64,000 bases of DNA from the NCBI RefSeq assembly GCF_016924665.1, contig NZ_JAFFJT010000016.1, positions 367,649-431,648 on the forward strand. Direction: 5' to 3'. Below are positions 8,039 to 15,570 of the stretch, in pieces; position 1 is the stretch's first letter; every line of letters begins with the position of its first letter. Source of the DNA: Nocardioides sp. SYSU D00038. GTDB taxonomy: Bacteria > Actinomycetota > Actinomycetes > Propionibacteriales > Nocardioidaceae. Under the pieces are notes generated by a model. The model was not told where the DNA came from. It searched no databases and worked only from the letters and a program-made list of their open reading frames with translations. The position numbers were made by a program, and so were the translations under genes.

Positions 8039-8809
8039 GTGTCCGGCGCGCTCCACCCACGGTTGTGGGGAGCGCACGTCGTCGCGATCGCGGCGGTCGG
8101 GCTGGCCGGGCTGCTGGGGTGGTGGCAGCTGGAGTCGTGGCACGAGCGCCGCGAGGCCGAGGCCCGCGACCTCACCGAGCAGCCGGCGGTGCTGCTCGAG
8201 GACGTGATGGGGCCCGACGACCCGTTCCCGGCCGACCAGGTCGGGCAGCCCGTCGAGATCGTCGGCACCTGGGTGCCCGACGGCACCGTCCACGTCGCCA
8301 ACCGGGAGCGCGAGGGCCTCGACGGGTTCTGGCAGGTCACGCCGCTCGCGGTCGGCACCCCCGACGGGCCGGCCGTGCCCGTGGTCACGGGGTGGTTCCC
8401 CGTCGTCGAGAGCCCCACGCCCCCGCCGCCCACCGGCGCCACGACGATCACGGCGTGGCTCCAGCCCACCGAGGGCACCGGCGAGGTCGACCCCGACCCC
8501 ACCGACGACGTGGTGCCCCAGCTGCGCACCGCCGACGTCATCCAGCACGTCGACCAGGACCTCTACGGCGCCTACGCCGTCGCCCGACAGCCGCTCGGCG
8601 GGCTCGCCGCGGTCACCCCCGACCAGCTCCCCGAGGTCGGCACCTTCACCGCGCTGCGGAACCTGCTCTACGCGCTGGAGTGGTGGGTCTTCGCGGCGTT
8701 CGCCGGCTTCATCTGGTGGCGCTACGTGCGCGACGTCACGCGCCCGGCCCCGCTCGATGAGGAGGCCGCCGAGGACGACGAGGACCACCCGGTAGCGTCA
8801 CAGGCGTGA
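8039..8809 (+). CDS. SURF1-family cytochrome oxidase biogenesis protein
   Basis: 256 residues with transmembrane segments at ~13-27 and ~210-227 flanking an extracytoplasmic domain, the SURF1 topology. Family motifs include 'GLLGWWQLESW' near the N-terminus, 'PVEIVGTWVPDGTVHVANRERE', 'VVTGWFPV' and the C-terminal 'LRNLLYALEWWVFAAFAGFIWWRY'. SURF1 proteins assist maturation of heme-copper cytochrome c oxidase. The GTG start at 8039 lies 6 nt after TACGCT, so translation is probably leaderless. Its 3' end overlaps the next gene by 4 bp. Confidence 0.9.
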   Translation: MSGALHPRLWGAHVVAIAAVGLAGLLGWWQLESWHERREAEARDLTEQPAVLLEDVMGPDDPFPADQVGQPVEIVGTWVPDGTVHVANREREGLDGFWQVTPLAVGTPDGPAVPVVTGWFPVVESPTPPPPTGATTITAWLQPTEGTGEVDPDPTDDVVPQLRTADVIQHVDQDLYGAYAVARQPLGGLAAVTPDQLPEVGTFTALRNLLYALEWWVFAAFAGFIWWRYVRDVTRPAPLDEEAAEDDEDHPVASQA

Positions 8810-9186
8810 ACGGCGCCCTGACCCGCTACCGCGTGATGGCCACGATCGTCGGCGTCCTCCTGGTCGTCCTGTGCCTGGTCGGGCTGCCGCTCCACTACGG
8901 CTACCTCGTGAGCGACGCCGACTTCCTCGCCAAGGGCACCGGCAGCGGCTGGGAGCTCGGCACCGACATCTCCGAGTACCTCGGCGTGGCCCACGGCTGG
9001 CTCTACATGATCTTCCTGATCACCGCGTTCGTGCTGGCCCGCCGGGCCGGGTGGGAGCTGTCGTTCTCGCTGGTGACGCTGCTGTGCGGCACCGTGCCGC
9101 TGCTGTCGTTCTGGGCCGAACGGCGCGCGACCCGCCGGGTGCGCGAGGAGCACGCCGACGAGCTGGTCGCCCCGCGCGCCACCTGA
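8806..9186 (+). CDS. DUF3817-family small membrane protein
   Basis: 126 residues with three hydrophobic segments ('MATIVGVLLVVLCLVGLPLHYGY', 'GVAHGWLYMIFLITAFVLARR', 'LVTLLCGTVPLLSFWAE') and the 'AHGWLYM' motif of DUF3817 proteins. The GTG start overlaps the SURF1 stop (GTGA). A TAGCGT hexamer 7 nt before the GTG could also serve a leaderless transcript from within SURF1. Linkage to SURF1 suggests a membrane role near respiration; function unknown. Confidence 0.85.
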   Translation: MNGALTRYRVMATIVGVLLVVLCLVGLPLHYGYLVSDADFLAKGTGSGWELGTDISEYLGVAHGWLYMIFLITAFVLARRAGWELSFSLVTLLCGTVPLLSFWAERRATRRVREEHADELVAPRAT

Positions 9187-9202
9187 GGGTCATACTCGCG
9201 AC

Positions 9203-9949
9203 GTGACGACCATCCACACGCTCGTCGCGGGCATCCACCGCGAGCTCACGCCGGTCTTCGAGGAGCGGCTGCGCGCGGCCCTGGCCGACCGCGACCGCGA
9301 GTGGCTCGTCGACCAGATCGTCCGGCTGACGCTCGACGCCCATGCCCTGCAGGAGATCGACCGCCAGGTCGAGCGCGAGGCCAAGGCGGCGGCCCGCGCC
9401 GCCCGGGTCGAGCGGGTCACCGCGCTCCGCCTCGACCGGGCCGGCGTCGAGCGCTTCGTCGCCGAGCACCGCGAGACCACCCGCGAGACCCTCCAGCTCA
9501 CCGGCCACCTCGCGGCGACCGCGCCGGCCAAGGGCACCGACGCGATCGGGCCCGAGCACCGTTCCCCGGCAGGCGAGGAGCTGCTCGAGCACGCCAAGGA
9601 CGTCCTCTTCGCCCTGCTGTTCGGTGACGAGTCGACGGCCACCTCGCTGGAGCGCACCCAGCAGGAGCTGCTCACCTTCGCGCTGCCGCGGCACAAGGCC
9701 GGGGCGCTGGACTTCATGCGGGCGGCCACCGAGCTCTCCGCCGCCGGCACCTGGCAGGACCCCACGAGCGTCTCGAACGACGAGCGCGCCGACAACGTCG
9801 TGCTCGAGGTGCAGTTCGGCGAGGTCGGCGAGGAGCTCGTCGGCACCGGCATCGTCACCGCGCTGGTGCTGGTCAACAACCTCGAGGTCAACGAGCAGGT
9901 GCTCTACGCACGCATGCTCGACGTGGAGCAGACCACCCTCATCTCATGA
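9203..9949 (+). CDS. Conserved hypothetical protein, 248 aa
   Basis: The GTG start at 9203 lies 6 nt after CATACT, fitting a leaderless promoter. The N-terminal ~90 residues are highly charged and helical ('LTPVFEERLRAALADRDREWLVDQIVRLTLDAHALQEIDRQVEREAKAAARAA'), and the C-terminal half is more mixed ('HAKDVLFALLFGDES...LVLVNNLEVNEQVLYARMLDVEQ'). No signal peptide, membrane segment or recognised catalytic motif. Function unknown. Confidence 0.7.
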   Translation: MTTIHTLVAGIHRELTPVFEERLRAALADRDREWLVDQIVRLTLDAHALQEIDRQVEREAKAAARAARVERVTALRLDRAGVERFVAEHRETTRETLQLTGHLAATAPAKGTDAIGPEHRSPAGEELLEHAKDVLFALLFGDESTATSLERTQQELLTFALPRHKAGALDFMRAATELSAAGTWQDPTSVSNDERADNVVLEVQFGEVGEELVGTGIVTALVLVNNLEVNEQVLYARMLDVEQTTLIS

Positions 9950-9999
9950 CCCGCCGCACCCGCCGCACCCGCCGCACCCGCTGCCCCCGCCGCACCCGG
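9950..9999. repeat. Nine-base tandem repeat (CCGCCGCAC)n
   Basis: About five imperfect units of CCGCCGCAC fill the gap between the hypothetical gene and the patatin gene. The unit length is a multiple of three and the frame through it is open, so slippage would not break frames reading across it. It leaves no obvious ribosome binding site for the GTG at 10008. Confidence 0.8.
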
Positions 10000-10007
10000 A
10001 CCCCGCG

Positions 10008-10832
10008 GTGACCACGGCGTTCGTGCTCGGCGGCGGCGGCGTGCTCGGCGCCGTCGAGGTCGGCATGCTCCGGGCCCTGCTCGAGCGCGGCGTGCGCCCC
10101 GACCTGGTGCTCGGCACCAGCATCGGCGCCCTCAACGGCGCGATGGTGGCCCGCGAGCCCGAGCCCTCGGTCGTCGACCGGCTCACCGAGCTGTGGCGCG
10201 ACGCCGGGTCGCAGGGCCGCGAGGTCTACGGCGACCGCCCGCTGCGCACCGTGCGCCGCGCGGTCGCCACCGGCACCCACGTGTGGTCCGCGCGCCCACT
10301 GGTGCGGCGGCTCCGCGAGGAGTTCGGCGAGACGACCATCGAGGAGCTCCCGGTGCGGCTGCAGGTCTGCGCCGCCAGCATCGAGCGGGCCGCGGAGCAC
10401 TGGTTCGACAGCGGTCCCCTCGTCGACGCGGTGGTGGCCAGCGCCGCGGTGCCGGGGTTGCTGCCGCCGGCCAAGGTCGGCGACGAGCACTTCCTCGACG
10501 GCGGCATCGTCAACTCGATCCCGCTCGGCCGGGCGGTCCGGCTCGGCGCCACCCGGGTCTTCGTGCTCCAGGTCGGGCGGATCGACCGGCCGCTCACGCC
10601 GCCGCGCCGCCCGTGGGAGGTGGCCCGGGTGTCGTTCGAGATCGCCCGCCGGCACCGCTTCGTGCGCGAGCTCGAGGAGCTCCCCGACGACGTCGAGTGC
10701 CACGTGCTGCCGGCCCGCGGCACCTCCGGCCGCGACGACAGCCTGCTCGGCACCCGCGACTTCTCCGGGGTGCAGCGCCGCATCGACGACACCTACGACG
10801 CCTGCGTGGCCTACCTCGCGGAGCACCTGTGA
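10008..10832 (+). CDS. Patatin-like phospholipase
   Basis: 274 residues from GTG 10008. The oxyanion motif GGGGVLGAVEVG is at residues 8-19, the nucleophile motif GTSIG is at 36-40 (Ser38), and the DGG motif supplies catalytic Asp164. This is the complete Ser-Asp dyad of patatin-like serine esterases that cleave acyl chains from phospholipids or related lipids; predicted cytosolic, as no signal is present. The gene overlaps the following acyltransferase-like gene by 4 bp (GTGA), suggesting that deacylation and reacylation are coupled in lipid remodelling. Specificity cannot be inferred. Confidence 0.9.
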   Translation: MTTAFVLGGGGVLGAVEVGMLRALLERGVRPDLVLGTSIGALNGAMVAREPEPSVVDRLTELWRDAGSQGREVYGDRPLRTVRRAVATGTHVWSARPLVRRLREEFGETTIEELPVRLQVCAASIERAAEHWFDSGPLVDAVVASAAVPGLLPPAKVGDEHFLDGGIVNSIPLGRAVRLGATRVFVLQVGRIDRPLTPPRRPWEVARVSFEIARRHRFVRELEELPDDVECHVLPARGTSGRDDSLLGTRDFSGVQRRIDDTYDACVAYLAEHL

Positions 10833-11851
10833 CCCGCTGGCTGCGCCGGCTGGTCGTCGCCCCCGCGGTGGTGGGGCTAGCGGTGCTCGTCTGGGTGACC
10901 CTGCCGCTGTGGCTGCTCGGCGCGGCCTGCTTCTCGCCGCTGCTCCCCGGTCGGTGGCGGCTGCCGCGGCTGGCCTGGCTGTTCGTCCTCTACCTCACGA
11001 TCGAGGCGCTGCTGCTGGTGGTGCTGGGCGGATTCTGGCTCGCCGCGGGGCTCGGTCGCCGGCTGCGGCGGCCGTACTGGGAGGGCCTCCACTACGACCT
11101 CGTGCAGGGCGTGATGTGGGTGTTCTTCCGCGAGGCCCGCCGGGTGCTGCACCTCGAGATCACCACCGACGGGCCCGCTCCCGACGCCCACCCCGGCGTC
11201 CCGCTGCTGGTGGCCTGCCGCCACGCCGGCCCCGGCGACTCGTTCACGCTGGTGCACGCGCTGATGCACTGGTACGCCCGCGAGCCCCGCGTCGTGCTCA
11301 AGAACACCCTGGCCTGGGACCCCGCCGTCGACGTGCTGCTCAACCGGCTGCCGGCCCGGTTCATCTCGCCCAACCCGGCGGCCGGCGAGGACATCGAGAG
11401 CCAGATCGCCGCGCTGGCCACCGGCCTCGACCACAACGACGCCTTCGTGATCTTCCCCGAGGGCGGCAACTTCACCCCGGCCCGCCGCGAGCGCGCGATC
11501 GCCCGGCTCCGCCGGCTCGGCATGGACCGGATGGCCGAGCGGGCCGAGGCGATGACCAACGTGCTCGCCCCGAGGCCGGGCGGGCTGCTCGCCGCGCTCG
11601 AGGCCGCCCCCGACGCCGACGTCGTGCTGGTCGCCCACACCGGGCTCGACCACGTGCTCACCGTCGCCGACGTGTGGCGCGAGCTGCCGATGGACAAGCG
11701 GATCGTGATGCGGTGGTGGCAGGTGCCGCGCAGTGAGATCCCCGCCGGGCGGGAGGCCCAGATCGACTGGCTGTTCGGCTGGTGGGAGCGGATCGACGCC
11801 TGGATCGAGGAGCACCGGCCCGAGGAGCTGCCCGCGGGCCGCCCGGAGTGA
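10829..11851 (+). CDS. PlsC-like membrane acyltransferase
   Basis: 340 residues from GTG 10829. Two hydrophobic segments (~9-33 and ~48-74) precede a catalytic domain with HAGPGD (H132, D137; the HX4D motif) and FPEGGNF around 205, corresponding to acyltransferase motifs I and III of the glycerolipid acyltransferase family. The enzyme probably moves an acyl group onto a lysolipid at the inner membrane face. Co-transcription with the patatin gene supports a lipid turnover role. The 3' end faces a strong hairpin. Confidence 0.85.
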   Translation: MTRWLRRLVVAPAVVGLAVLVWVTLPLWLLGAACFSPLLPGRWRLPRLAWLFVLYLTIEALLLVVLGGFWLAAGLGRRLRRPYWEGLHYDLVQGVMWVFFREARRVLHLEITTDGPAPDAHPGVPLLVACRHAGPGDSFTLVHALMHWYAREPRVVLKNTLAWDPAVDVLLNRLPARFISPNPAAGEDIESQIAALATGLDHNDAFVIFPEGGNFTPARRERAIARLRRLGMDRMAERAEAMTNVLAPRPGGLLAALEAAPDADVVLVAHTGLDHVLTVADVWRELPMDKRIVMRWWQVPRSEIPAGREAQIDWLFGWWERIDAWIEEHRPEELPAGRPE

Positions 11852-11855
11852 CGAA

Positions 11856-11894
11856 CGCCCTCCCGCGGCCACCCGAGGTGGCGGCGGGAGGGCG
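11856..11894. terminator. Bidirectional hairpin terminator
   Basis: CGCCCTCCCGC (11856-11866) pairs perfectly with GCGGGAGGGCG (11884-11894). It sits between convergent genes ending at 11851 and 11934 and has no T-tract, as is common in high-GC actinobacteria. It is followed by three tandem CTGCCCGGA units (~11906-11932). Confidence 0.7.
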
Positions 11895-11933
11895 CTGCGG
11901 TCGAGCTGCCCGGACTGCCCGGACTGCCCGGAC

Positions 11934-12578
11934 CTACTTGGAGTCGTCGACCGGCAGGTCCACGACCTCGGCCGGGGCGTCCGGCGTGGTGGCGACGGTC
12001 GCCTCGTCGGCGGCGTCGGAGATCGCCTCGTCGGGGGCCGAGCCGCCGACGTCGTCCGCGGTGGCACCGGGGGCAGCAGGGGTGGCCGAGCTGGCCGGCG
12101 AGGAGGGCGGCGGCGTGGGCACGTAGGAGGACTGCCAGTTGTCGCTGCCGCTCTTGCCCGACTGCAGCTGCTTGGCGACCACGCCGGCCACGGCGGCGAC
12201 TGCGCCGAACAGGGCGATCTTGCGCAGCTTGCCCTTCTTCTTCGGCTCGGGCTCGCCCTTGAGCCGGCTGACCTGGGCGTCGGCGAGCTTCTTGGCGGCG
12301 GCCGCGCGCTCGGCGGCGATCGCGGCACCGCCCGCGATCACCGGGGCGGCCTTGTCGCGGGCGTCGGCCAGCGCCGGGCCCGCCTTGTCCCGGGCGTCGG
12401 CCAGCGCCGGGCCGGCCTTCTCGCGGGCGTCGGCGATCAGCGGCCGGGCGGTGTTCTCGACGAAGTCCTCGAGCGCGTCGATCGCGGTCGTGACGGCCGA
12501 CTCGACCTGCGGTCGCACGGTCTCGACGTACTCCCCTGCCTGGTCGAGCAGGGACTTCTTCTTGCGGAAGCCACTCAT
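11934..12578 (-). CDS. Alanine-rich DUF5324/YtxH-like protein
   Basis: 214 residues. A basic start (MSGFRKKKSLLDQAGEYVETVRPQVESAV) leads to two near-identical 'AREKAGPALADARDKAGPALADARDKAAP' units, then a charged linker, one hydrophobic segment ('IALFGAVAAVAGVVAKQL') and a Thr/Pro/Ala-rich acidic tail. This organisation resembles DUF5324 proteins seen beside cyclophilin genes in actinobacteria, as here. No enzymatic motif; possibly a membrane-associated stress or structural protein. It is divergent from the cyclophilin gene. Confidence 0.7.
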   Translation of the reverse strand: MSGFRKKKSLLDQAGEYVETVRPQVESAVTTAIDALEDFVENTARPLIADAREKAGPALADARDKAGPALADARDKAAPVIAGGAAIAAERAAAAKKLADAQVSRLKGEPEPKKKGKLRKIALFGAVAAVAGVVAKQLQSGKSGSDNWQSSYVPTPPPSSPASSATPAAPGATADDVGGSAPDEAISDAADEATVATTPDAPAEVVDLPVDDSK

Positions 12579-12747
12579 GGTGTTCCTCTCCTGGACGGCG
12601 GGGGCCCCCTCGTCGGGGACCTGTTCATCAGACCACGTGCCTCAAACCGCGGCCACCCCAGCGGGGGTTGGCGGGCCCGCGATTGGCGTCGCGTGGGAGG
12701 ATCGAACCGCACGCGCACCGTTGCGCACCCACACGTGAAAGGCAGTC

Positions 12748-13257
12748 ATGGCGGACCAGCAGGCCATCCTCCACACCAACCGCGGGGACATCACCCTCAA
12801 CCTGTTCCCCAACCACGCTCCGGAAACCGTCCAGAACTTCGTGGGCCTCGCCACGGGCGAGAAGTCCTACGACGCCGGCAACGGTCGCAGCGGTCCCTTC
12901 TACGACGGCCTGGGCTTCCACCGCGTCATCGACGGCTTCATGATCCAGGGCGGCTGCCCGCTCGGCACCGGCACCGGCGGGCCGGGCTACACCTTCAAGG
13001 ACGAGCCCCACCCCGAGCTGACCTTCGACAAGCCCTACCTGCTCGCGATGGCCAACGCCGGCCCGGGCACCAACGGCTCGCAGTTCTTCATCACCGTCGG
13101 CGCCACCACCTGGCTGAACTTCAAGCACACCATCTTCGGTGAGGTCGCCGACCAGGCCAGCCGCGACGTCGTCGACGCGATCGCCACGACGCCCACCGGC
13201 CCCGGCGACCGCCCGGTCGAGCCCGTCGTCTTCGAGCGCGTCGAGATCGTCGGCTGA
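12748..13257 (+). CDS. ppiA: Cyclophilin-type peptidyl-prolyl cis-trans isomerase
   Basis: 169 residues with the full cyclophilin core: 'ITLNLFPNHAPETVQNFVGLA', the catalytic stretch FHRVIDGFMIQGG (conserved Arg), 'MANAGPGTNGSQFFIT' and the binding residues 'TTWLNFKHTIFG'. Cytosolic, with no signal peptide. GAAAGG lies 7 nt before the ATG. The enzyme accelerates proline isomerisation in protein folding. Position next to rhomboid and crgA matches the conserved oriC-proximal actinobacterial order, where the gene is called ppiA. Confidence 0.95.
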   Translation: MADQQAILHTNRGDITLNLFPNHAPETVQNFVGLATGEKSYDAGNGRSGPFYDGLGFHRVIDGFMIQGGCPLGTGTGGPGYTFKDEPHPELTFDKPYLLAMANAGPGTNGSQFFITVGATTWLNFKHTIFGEVADQASRDVVDAIATTPTGPGDRPVEPVVFERVEIVG

Positions 13258-13267
13258 CCCACCGCGC

Positions 13268-14173
13268 GTGTCCGACTCCCCGCCGGTCTGCTACCGGCAC
13301 CCCGACCGCGAGGCGCACATCCGCTGCCAGCGCTGCGAACGGGTGATCTGCCCCGACTGCATGCGCCCCGCGGCGGTGGGCTTCCAGTGCCCCGAGTGCG
13401 TGGCCGAGGGCGCGCGCACCACCCGCAGCGGGCGGACCGCGTACGGCGGTGCGATCCCCGCCGACGCCAGCCGCACCTCGGTGGTGCTGATCGCGATCAA
13501 CCTCGCGGTGTGGGTGGCGATCACGGCCACCGGCGGGGATTCAAGCCGGCTGGTCGACTGGCTGGCCCTGCGGCCCAACGGCCTGTGCGGTCTCAGTGGC
13601 GTCTTCATGGACCTCGACCGCTCCGCCTGCACCGCCCAGGGTGGCACCTGGCTGCCGGGCGTCGCCGACGGCGCGGTGTGGCAGGTGCTGACCGCAGGGT
13701 TCGCCCACATCTCGGTGCTGCACATCCTGTTCAACATGTACGCGCTGTGGATCCTCGGTCCGCAGCTCGAGGCGTCGCTGGGCCGGGTGCGGTTCCTGGC
13801 GCTCTACCTGCTCTCGCTGCTCGGCGGCTCGGTCGCCGTGCTCTGGGCGGGCGGCGAGTACCAGTCGGCGCTCGGCGCGTCCGGCGCCATCTACGGCCTG
13901 TTCGCCGGCCTGCTGCTGATCGCCCGCAAGGTGGGTGCCGACAGCAGCGGCCTGATGGTGGTGATCGCAATCAACGTCGCGCTCACCTTCGCCATCCCCA
14001 ACATCTCCTGGCAGGGCCACCTCGGCGGCTTCGCCGTCGGCGCCGCGGTCGCCGCGCTCCTCGTCCACGCCCCCCGCGGCCCGCGCCGTACGCCGTTCCA
14101 GGCGGCGACGCTGGGTCTGGTGGCGGTCGTCCTGGTCGCCGCTGCGGCGGCCCGGGCGCTGGCGCTCGCCTGA
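13268..14173 (+). CDS. Rhomboid family intramembrane serine protease with N-terminal zinc-finger-like region
   Basis: 301 residues from GTG 13268. The N-terminus has a B-box-like Cys/His cluster (C8, H11, C20, C23, C28, C31, C41, C44). About six membrane segments follow, with HILFNMYAL (N156), GASGAIYG (nucleophile S205) and GHLGG (H251), so the Ser-His dyad is complete. It cleaves substrates within the membrane; substrates unknown. The start is 10 bp beyond the cyclophilin stop, suggesting co-transcription. An upstream in-frame ATG at 13139 lies inside ppiA and is unlikely. Confidence 0.9.
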   Translation: MSDSPPVCYRHPDREAHIRCQRCERVICPDCMRPAAVGFQCPECVAEGARTTRSGRTAYGGAIPADASRTSVVLIAINLAVWVAITATGGDSSRLVDWLALRPNGLCGLSGVFMDLDRSACTAQGGTWLPGVADGAVWQVLTAGFAHISVLHILFNMYALWILGPQLEASLGRVRFLALYLLSLLGGSVAVLWAGGEYQSALGASGAIYGLFAGLLLIARKVGADSSGLMVVIAINVALTFAIPNISWQGHLGGFAVGAAVAALLVHAPRGPRRTPFQAATLGLVAVVLVAAAAARALALA

Positions 14174-14179
14174 CCGCCC

Positions 14180-14207
14180 CTCCACAGCTGTGCACTCGGC
14201 TGTGGAG
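14180..14207 (+). terminator. Hairpin after the rhomboid gene
   Basis: CTCCACAGC (14180-14188) and GCTGTGGAG (14199-14207) are perfect 9-bp arms just after the rhomboid stop. A further CAGCTGTGGAG at ~14243-14253 repeats one arm. No T-tract is seen. Confidence 0.6.
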
Positions 14208-15032
14208 AATGACACGCGTGTAGTTCTCCACCGGTTCGTCCCCAGCTGTGGAGGAGTCCCCGCTGGTTGAGGAAGGACGAAGTCCTGTCTCGAAACCCGG
14301 TGAGAGAGAAGCCTTCCCGTGCGTGGTGACTCCGGGGACGGGGCTCGGGTGGGTGCTGACTGCGGGCCTGTGTGATCCGGGCGGGTGCTGACTGTGGGTG
14401 GGGGTGGGTGCGGGGTGCCGCGCTTGGTGGGGCACTGCGGCTGCTGCGCGCCGGACGTCGTTCGGCACTCGTTGCCGTGTCGCCGGACGCTGCCCTGCTG
14501 TTCCCGGCGTTCGTGTCGGCGCCACGCCGCCGTCTACGTGCCGAACGCCGCCCGTCGCTCCGCCGCCTCCGTGCCGTGCGGCGCGGCATGCCGGCGTGCG
14601 GTGGTCGAGGTGCGAAGGCCGCCAGGCCTGAGCCTCGAGACCCGGTGAGACGAAAGCCCTCCCGTTCCCACCGGAGGGCGTTCGGCCGGCGGGGGTTTCG
14701 AGACAGTCGCTAGCGCGACTTCCTCAACCAGCGGTGGCACCGCTGGTTGAGGAAGGACGAAGTCCTGTCTCGAAACCCGGTGAGATGACAGCCCTCCCGT
14801 TCCCACCGGAGGGCGTTCGGCCGCCGGGAATTTCGAGGCTCGCTTCGCTCGCACCTCAACCAGCGCATGCCGCTGGTCGAGCACCGCGAGCGGCTCGAGG
14901 GTTCGCCGAGCCGTCGTTAGTCAACGCCGGGTCGGCGAGACGCGGGCCGCCTCCGGTGGGGACGGTGGGCGCTTGGGTGCGGGGGTTTCGAGACAGTTGC
15001 TAGCGCGACTTCCTCAACCACCGGGGGCCGGG
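14208..15032. repeat. Gene-free repeat array of modular hairpin elements
   Basis: I see no gene here. Elements sharing TGGTTGAGG and TCTCGAAACCC flanks occur at 14261-14305 (core GGACGAAGTCC), 14602-14650 (core AGGCCGCCAGGCCT), 14687-14733 (core GTCGCTAGCGCGAC, reversed), 14741-14785 (core GGACGAAGTCC), 14826-14865 (core GCGAGCGAAGCGAGC, reversed) and 14981-15020 (core with AGTTGC...GCGACT, reversed). Between them, GCCCTCC...GGAGGGC hairpins lie at 14656-14679 and 14791-14814. CCTCAACCAGCGGT and ACCGCTGGTTGAGG form a perfect 14-bp inverted repeat at 14722-14752. From 14340 to 14600 the DNA is G/T-rich with short direct repeats (GGGTGGGTGCTGACT). Confidence 0.85.
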
Positions 15033-15497
15033 TCACTCCCAGCGGGTGGCGTAGCTGAACCCGACTGCCATGAAGGCGATGCCGACCACGAGGTTCCACT
15101 GGCCGAGGTCGTCGAGGAACGGCACCCGGCTGATGTCGTCGCTGAAGACGTAGTAGGTGCAGATCCAGGCGAGGCCGATCAGGAAGCAGCCGAGCATCCC
15201 GACCACGACGCCGCGGCCGCGGCCGAGGGGGGTCTTGGGGTGGGCGGCGAGCACCAGGCCGAGGAAGAACAGGCCGAAGCCGATGACGTAGTTCCAGCGC
15301 TTCAGGTCGCCCATGAACGCCGGGCCGCCGGGCTCGGGCACGGGGAACGCCTCGGGGTCGGGGCGGACGCCGACGTAGTAGTAGACGAGCCACGCGATGC
15401 CCACGACCATCAGCACGAGGGCGAGAAGGAAGCGGACCGAGAGGACCGGGCCGCGGGTGGGGTCGGAGAAGTCCAGCTTGGGCTTCAACTTGGACAC
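15033..15497 (-). CDS. crgA: CrgA-like division protein with two tandem CrgA units
   Basis: 154 residues, about twice the usual CrgA length. Residues ~22-85 and ~97-153 each form a two-helix CrgA-like unit. In unit 1 'GIAWLVYYY' (33-41) precedes 'WNYVIGFGLFFLGLVLA'; in unit 2 'GLAWICTYYV' (108-117) precedes 'WNLVVGIAFMAVGFSYATRW'. CrgA is an actinobacterial membrane protein of the divisome that interacts with FtsZ and penicillin-binding proteins. Unit 2 is closest to the canonical C-terminus. The location, divergent from a DUF881 gene near pknB, is the conserved one. Four membrane segments are predicted. Confidence 0.9.
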   Translation of the reverse strand: MSKLKPKLDFSDPTRGPVLSVRFLLALVLMVVGIAWLVYYYVGVRPDPEAFPVPEPGGPAFMGDLKRWNYVIGFGLFFLGLVLAAHPKTPLGRGRGVVVGMLGCFLIGLAWICTYYVFSDDISRVPFLDDLGQWNLVVGIAFMAVGFSYATRWE

Positions 15498-15570
15498 GAC
15501 TGCTTCTCCTCGTGCTGTGGCGACGACCTGCGCGGACCCTGGGGCCGGGTCCCGGGCTACCTTAGTGGTC

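Noticed and set aside
9950..9999. CRISPR-like array
   Set aside because: The units are 9 bp and contiguous, with no spacers; no cas genes anywhere in the window.
14180..14253. Possible oriC/DnaA boxes (TCCACAGCTG, CTGTGGAG) near the crgA-side genes
   Set aside because: The sequences form a simple hairpin and do not match the TTGTCCACA-type actinobacterial DnaA box; no cluster of such boxes and no dnaA/dnaN in the window.
14372..14713. Short open frames between the rhomboid and crgA genes
   Set aside because: They read through the repeat elements, lack ribosome binding sites and resemble no protein family.
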